From NCBI GenBank assembly GCA_050249835.1, contig JBFWPT010000001.1:1-64000 (forward strand): a stretch of 64,000 nucleotides of DNA. Reading direction: 5' to 3'. Positions 60,410 to 64,000 of the stretch are shown here, in pieces; position 1 is the stretch's first letter; each line of letters begins with the position of its first letter. This stretch comes from Miltoncostaea sp050249835 (GTDB taxonomy: Bacteria; Actinomycetota; Thermoleophilia; Miltoncostaeales; Miltoncostaeaceae). The position numbers and the translations under genes were made by a program. The notes beneath the pieces are model-generated. The model did no database searches. It saw only the letters and a program-made list of their open reading frames with translations, and had not been told where the DNA came from.

Positions 60410-61233
60410 CCCGCGCCGCCCTCCGGCGGGGTCCCGTGGAACCGGCCGAACGGCACGACCATCGGGGCCCCGCAGACCGGGTCGGGGAGCACCCGCGCCT
60501 CCAGCCCGAACGCCGTCCGCACCGTCGCCGGCGTGAGCACCTCCGCGGGCGCCCCCACCGTCACCACCTCGCCCGCCGCCATCACCACCAGGTGGTCGGC
60601 GTAGCGGGCGGCCAGGTTGAGGTCGTGCAGGACCATCGCGATCGTCGTGCCGCGCTCCCGGTTGAGCTGCATCAGGAGGTCGAGGACGTCGATCTGGTGG
60701 GCGACGTCCAGGAACGAGGTGGGCTCGTCGAGCAGCAGGATGTCCGGGTCCTGGGCGAGCGCCATCGCGATCCACACCCGCTGCCGCTGCCCGCCCGACA
60801 GCTCGTCCACCGCCCGGTCCACCAGCTCCAGGGTGTCCGTGGCCGACAGGGCGGCCGCGACCACCCGGTCGTCGTCGCTGTCCGAGCGGCTCAGCCATCC
60901 CTGGTGGGGGTGCCGCCCCCGGCGCACCAGCTCGCCGACGCTGATCCCGTCCGGGGCGTGGGGCTGCTGGGGGAGCAGCCCGAGCACGCGCGCCACCTGC
61001 CGGGTGGGCAGCCGGTGGATGTCGGCGCCGTCGAGGGTGACGACGCCGCCGGCGGGGCGCATGACGCGCGCGATGCCGCGCATCAGGGTCGACTTGCCGC
61101 AGGCGTTCGCGCCGACGACGGCGGTGATGCGCCCGTCCGGCACCGTGAGGTCGAGGCCGTGCACGACCCGCCGCCCGTCGTACGCCATCTCCAGGCCACG
61201 GGCGATCAGCTCGTGGCGCGGTGTCTCCGTCAT
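60406..61233 (-). CDS. fepC: Iron-siderophore ABC importer, ATP-binding protein
   Basis: 275 residues from ATG 61233. Walker A GANACGKST, signature LSGGQRQRVWIAMALAQ, Walker B ILLLDEPTSFLD and the LPQQPHAPDGISVGELVRRGRHPHQGW Q-loop region identify a FepC/FecE-type ATPase that powers siderophore or haem uptake. Coupled to the permease gene by an ATGA-type overlap (61230-61233). Last gene of the operon; no Fur box was identified within the window because the operon start lies beyond it. Confidence 0.93.
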   Translation of the reverse strand: MTETPRHELIARGLEMAYDGRRVVHGLDLTVPDGRITAVVGANACGKSTLMRGIARVMRPAGGVVTLDGADIHRLPTRQVARVLGLLPQQPHAPDGISVGELVRRGRHPHQGWLSRSDSDDDRVVAAALSATDTLELVDRAVDELSGGQRQRVWIAMALAQDPDILLLDEPTSFLDVAHQIDVLDLLMQLNRERGTTIAMVLHDLNLAARYADHLVVMAAGEVVTVGAPAEVLTPATVRTAFGLEARVLPDPVCGAPMVVPFGRFHGTPPEGGAG

Positions 61234-62279
61234 GCGGTCCTCCTGCCGACGGTGGCGAGCAGCCACAACAGGTACGGAGCGCCGATCGCCCCGGTCACGA
61301 CGCCCACGGGGAGCTGCACGTCCCCGGGAAGGAGGTGCTGGGCCACGAGGTCGGCGCCGAGCACGACGATGGCGCCCATCAGGGCCGACGCGGTGAGGCA
61401 GAGCGCGCCGGTGCCCACCAGGCGCCGCGCGATGGGCGCCGCGACGAACGCGACGAAGGCCACCGGGCCCGCGAACGCGGTCCCGATCGCCGCGAGCGCG
61501 ACGGCGCAGAGCAGCAGCAGCAACCGGGCGCGCTCGGTGCCGACGCCGAGCCCCCGGGCGAGGTCGTCCCCGAGCTGCAGCACGCGCAGCCGGCCGGCGA
61601 GGAACCCGGCGGCGGGCACGAGCACGGCCATCACCAGGGCGACGACGGCGATCTCGTGCCAGCGCGACGAGCCGATCGACCCGACCATCCAGACGAGCGC
61701 CGTCTGGGCCTCGCGGACGTCGGCGCGCGTGAGCATGTACCCGAGCGCGGCGCTCGCCATGAACGCCACCCCGATGCCGATCAGGACGAACCGGTAGCCG
61801 GTCACGCCGTCGCGCCAGGCCAGCAGGTAGATCGCGGCGGCCACGACGAGCGCACCGCCGAAGGCGACCGCGGACACCGCCAGGCCGCCCAGCCCCAGGA
61901 TGATCTGCGCCCACACCGCCGCCGCCGCCGCGCCCCAGGCGATGCCGAGGATGTCCGGGCTCGCGAGCGGGTTGTCGAGGATCGACTGGAACAGCGCCCC
62001 GGACAGCCCGAACGCCGCACCCACCAGGGCGCCCATCACCACGCGCGGCAGGCGGAACTCGCGGATGACGACCTCCGCGAGCCCCTCCCCGCGGCCGAGC
62101 AGCGTCGCGACCACGTCGGCCACCGGGATGGCGTAGCCGCCGAGGCAGAGGCCGAGCCCGGCGAGACCCAGGACCACCAGCGCGAGGACGCCCGTCACCA
62201 GGCGGCCGCGCCGGCGCTCCTCCCTCCGCCGGCCGGCGACCCGGGCGACCGCCGCGTCGGTGGGCACGGCGGTGCTCAC
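61230..62279 (-). CDS. fepG: Iron-siderophore ABC importer, FecCD-type permease (FepG-like)
   Basis: 349 residues from GTG 62279, overlapping the other permease by GTGA. Nine or ten membrane helices, with FRLPRVVMGALVGAAFGLSGALFQSI, NPLASPDILGIAWGAAAAAV and the ATPase-coupling helix QLGDDLARGLGVGTERARLL. Forms the membrane channel with its partner permease. Confidence 0.92.
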   Translation of the reverse strand: MSTAVPTDAAVARVAGRRREERRRGRLVTGVLALVVLGLAGLGLCLGGYAIPVADVVATLLGRGEGLAEVVIREFRLPRVVMGALVGAAFGLSGALFQSILDNPLASPDILGIAWGAAAAAVWAQIILGLGGLAVSAVAFGGALVVAAAIYLLAWRDGVTGYRFVLIGIGVAFMASAALGYMLTRADVREAQTALVWMVGSIGSSRWHEIAVVALVMAVLVPAAGFLAGRLRVLQLGDDLARGLGVGTERARLLLLLCAVALAAIGTAFAGPVAFVAFVAAPIARRLVGTGALCLTASALMGAIVVLGADLVAQHLLPGDVQLPVGVVTGAIGAPYLLWLLATVGRRTA

Positions 62280-63217
62280 AGGCCGGACAGCTTCGCGCGG
62301 CGGACGAGGGCGATCATCACGGGGGCGCCGAGGAAGGCGACGACGATGCCGGCCTCGAGCTCGCCGGGCCGGGCGACGACGCGGCCGATCACGTCGGCGA
62401 GGATCAGCAGGATCGGCCCGAGCACCACCGAGTAGGCCAGGATCCAGCGGTGGTCCGGCCCGGTCACGCGCCGGGCGAGGTGGGGGACGACGAGGCCCAC
62501 GAACACGATCGGCCCGGCGAGCGCGACCGCCGACCCGCACAGCAGCACGACCGCGAGGCCGGTCGCCGCCCGGGCCCGCCGGAGGTCCTGCCCGAGGCCC
62601 TGCGCCACGTCGTCGCCCAGCGAGACGGCGTTCAGCATCCTGCCCGCGCCCAGGGCGAGGGCCGCGCCCACCGCGAGGAAGGGGGTCATCACCAGCAGGG
62701 TCCCGAGGTCCCGGCCCACCAGGGAGCCGACGGTCCAGAAGCGGTAGACGTCGAGCGTGTCGATGTCGGTGAGCAGGAGGATCGTGGTGAGGGAGGTCGC
62801 GGCGGCCGTCACCGCCGCCCCGACCAGGGCGAGCCGGACCGGCGTCGCGCCGTCGCGGCCGATGGAGCCGATCGCGTAGACCAGGAGCGTCGCCAGGGCG
62901 GCGCCGCCGAACGCGAACCAGACGTACCCCGCGGCCGTCGCGACGCCGAACCAGGTGATCGCGGCGACCACGGCCAGCGACGCGCCCGCGTTCACCCCGA
63001 GCAGCCCGGGGTCGGCGATGGGGTTGCGCGTGACGCCCTGCATCAGGGCGCCGGCCATGCCGAGCGCGGCGCCCACGGCCAGGCCGATGACCGTCCGCGG
63101 CAGCCGCTGGTCGATGACGACCGACGTGTCGTTGCCGTCGCCGCCGGGGTGGATCAGGGCGTCGAGGACCGTCGTGAAGGGGATCGACCGCGAGCCGACG
63201 GCCAGGCCGAGCAGCAC
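62276..63217 (-). CDS. fepD: Iron-siderophore ABC importer, FecCD-type permease (FepD-like)
   Basis: 313 residues from GTG 63217. QRLPRTVIGLAVGAALGMAGALMQG, NPIADPGLLGVNAGASLAVV and SLGDDVAQGLGQDLRRAR are the FecCD signatures. The GTG start cuts into the first membrane helix; the frame stays open upstream (LAAGLLAAGVALALV) to about 63290 but offers no ATG, GTG or TTG before the hairpin at 63275-63300. The true start is therefore unclear, or a base count in the G7/C7 runs is wrong. Confidence 0.88.
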   Translation of the reverse strand: MLLGLAVGSRSIPFTTVLDALIHPGGDGNDTSVVIDQRLPRTVIGLAVGAALGMAGALMQGVTRNPIADPGLLGVNAGASLAVVAAITWFGVATAAGYVWFAFGGAALATLLVYAIGSIGRDGATPVRLALVGAAVTAAATSLTTILLLTDIDTLDVYRFWTVGSLVGRDLGTLLVMTPFLAVGAALALGAGRMLNAVSLGDDVAQGLGQDLRRARAATGLAVVLLCGSAVALAGPIVFVGLVVPHLARRVTGPDHRWILAYSVVLGPILLILADVIGRVVARPGELEAGIVVAFLGAPVMIALVRRAKLSGL

Positions 63218-63274
63218 GACGAGGGCCAGGGCGACGCCCGCGGCCAGCAGGCCGGCCGCGAGCGCGCCGGGCCG

Positions 63275-63300
63275 CCCGGGGGGGATGAGTCCCCCCCGGG
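63275..63300 (-). promoter_or_regulatory. Hairpin between the binding-protein and permease genes
   Basis: CCCGGGGGGGA/TCCCCCCCGGG makes an 11-bp stem with a 4-base loop, eight bases after the binding-protein stop on the - strand. Hairpins at this place in ABC-importer operons often protect the binding-protein message, so that it is made in excess over the permeases. It could alternatively be a partial terminator. Confidence 0.55.
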
Positions 63301-63308
63301 CCGGGGCG

Positions 63309-64000
63309 CTACGGGGCGTCGACCTTCTCCGCGGCCGCCGCCAGGATCTCGACGTAGTCGTCGAGGCCCCAGGTCAGCGACAGCGCCGTCGGGGGCGACA
63401 CCGAGGCGATGAAGTCCTTGCCCACCACCTCGGCGACCGTGCCCGCCTCGACCTGCGGCAGCAGCTTCGCCGGCGCCGACGCGAGGAACTGGTCCGACAG
63501 GGCCTGGGTGTCCGAGAACGCCACCAGGATGTCGCTCTCCAGCTTGTCGAGCTGCTCGTACGAGAGCGTGTAGTAGAAGCTCTCGCCGCCCTGCGCCAGC
63601 TCCTCCACGGCCGGCGCGCTCACCAGGCCGAGGGCCTCGGTGGCCTGCACGCGGGGGTCGGCCGGCTTGTAGACGTAGAACGTGCCGGCGGAGTCCCACA
63701 CCATGGCGACGGTCTTGCCGTCGAGGACCGGGTTCTCCTCGGCCTTCGTGGCGAGTTGCGCGTCGATGTCCTCCAGCAGGGCCTCGGCCTCCGCGTCCTT
63801 GCCGAGCGCCGTGCCGACGATGCGGATCGTGTCCTGCCACGGGGTCGCCCAGGGCTCCTCCGGGTAGGCGACGGTCGGCGCGATGGCCGTCAGCAGCTCG
63901 TACTGCTCCTCGGTGATGCCCGAGTAGGGCGCGAGGATCAGGTCGGGCTTCGCGTTCGCGATCTCCTCGTACGGCGGCTCCTCGGACTCCGGGAGCACCG
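63309..64000 (-). CDS. fepB: Iron-siderophore ABC importer, substrate-binding protein (N-terminus beyond window)
   Basis: The last ~230 residues of a FepB/FecB-type periplasmic-binding fold; the start and signal peptide lie past base 64000. NAKPDLILAPYSGITEEQYELLTAIAPTVAY, PWQDTIRIVGTALGKDAEAEALL and the interdomain helix are typical. YEQLDKLESDILVAFSDTQ fits the second lobe. It captures ferric siderophore outside the membrane and hands it to the permeases downstream. Confidence 0.9.
   Translation of the reverse strand, partial: VLPESEEPPYEEIANAKPDLILAPYSGITEEQYELLTAIAPTVAYPEEPWATPWQDTIRIVGTALGKDAEAEALLEDIDAQLATKAEENPVLDGKTVAMVWDSAGTFYVYKPADPRVQATEALGLVSAPAVEELAQGGESFYYTLSYEQLDKLESDILVAFSDTQALSDQFLASAPAKLLPQVEAGTVAEVVGKDFIASVSPPTALSLTWGLDDYVEILAAAAEKVDAP

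Overview
The window is a very GC-rich stretch of bacterial chromosome. Strong G/C third positions, many GTG and TTG starts and ATGA/GTGA gene overlaps point to a high-GC actinobacterium. The gene mix (split PntA transhydrogenase, ETF-quinone oxidoreductase, SpoIIE-type phosphatases, STAS protein, an integrative element of the type known from actinomycetes) fits Actinomycetota, possibly a deep-branching class such as Thermoleophilia; the class is inference only. No plasmid or phage backbone is seen apart from the element described next.

Positions 1-15005 are accessory DNA at a tRNA-Thr(CGT) locus. An integrative element of AICE type (actinomycete integrative and conjugative element) lies between a 39-bp exact direct repeat at 4236-4274 (attL) and 14927-14965 (attR, overlapping the 3' end of the intact tRNA gene). 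It carries small accessory genes, a TraSA/FtsK-like DNA pump (frameshifted), a RepSA-like rolling-circle initiator, a GntR/UTRA regulator with matching operators, DUF5069, an excisionase-like protein and a tyrosine integrase (frameshifted). Its cargo at 8191-12247 is a restriction-modification-like locus: a PLD-fold/B3-domain endonuclease of the NgoFVII/BfiI type, an Eco57I-like adenine methyltransferase, an uncharacterised protein with faint restriction-endonuclease character, and a free-standing RAMA-domain protein. To the left of attL (1-4235) are remains of older traffic: an IS3-type transposase scrap, an OLD-like ATPase-TOPRIM nuclease gene, a possible small gene and a decayed integrase.

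From 15 kb onward the DNA looks like ordinary chromosome. 15.0-24.1 kb: NhaP-type antiporter, a 1064-residue exported protein of unknown function, holB-tmk and a tiny membrane protein, galE, a PHP-family CpsB-like phosphatase, tRNA-Ala(CGC). 24.4-30.2 kb: pntAA-pntAB-pntB, an ETF-QO lacking one iron-sulfur ligand, a hypothetical protein and a META-domain protein. 30.2-37.6 kb: SpoIIE phosphatase with GAF/PAS sensors, gamma-carbonic-anhydrase-like protein, lipoprotein cytochrome c, STAS protein, serS, a PfkB-type kinase and a CorC/HlyC membrane protein. 37.9-40.9 kb: a 146-bp tandem duplication, then a purine-permease-like transporter and a biuret-hydrolase-like amidase behind a repeated TGCATACAA operator candidate.

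41-48.9 kb: zwf, a second SpoIIE phosphatase, a disulfide reductase homologue, an SDR, and a histidine kinase-response regulator-nitroreductase operon. 49-56 kb: ABC-2 exporter genes diverging from the kinase, then a tightly overlapping run acetate kinase-phosphoketolase-AlkA-Ogt-CopC. 56.3-60.4 kb: TetR with a DHA2 efflux pump, a membrane protein and an alpha/beta hydrolase. 60.4 kb to the end: an iron-siderophore ABC importer (ATPase, two permeases, binding protein), the last gene running off the window.
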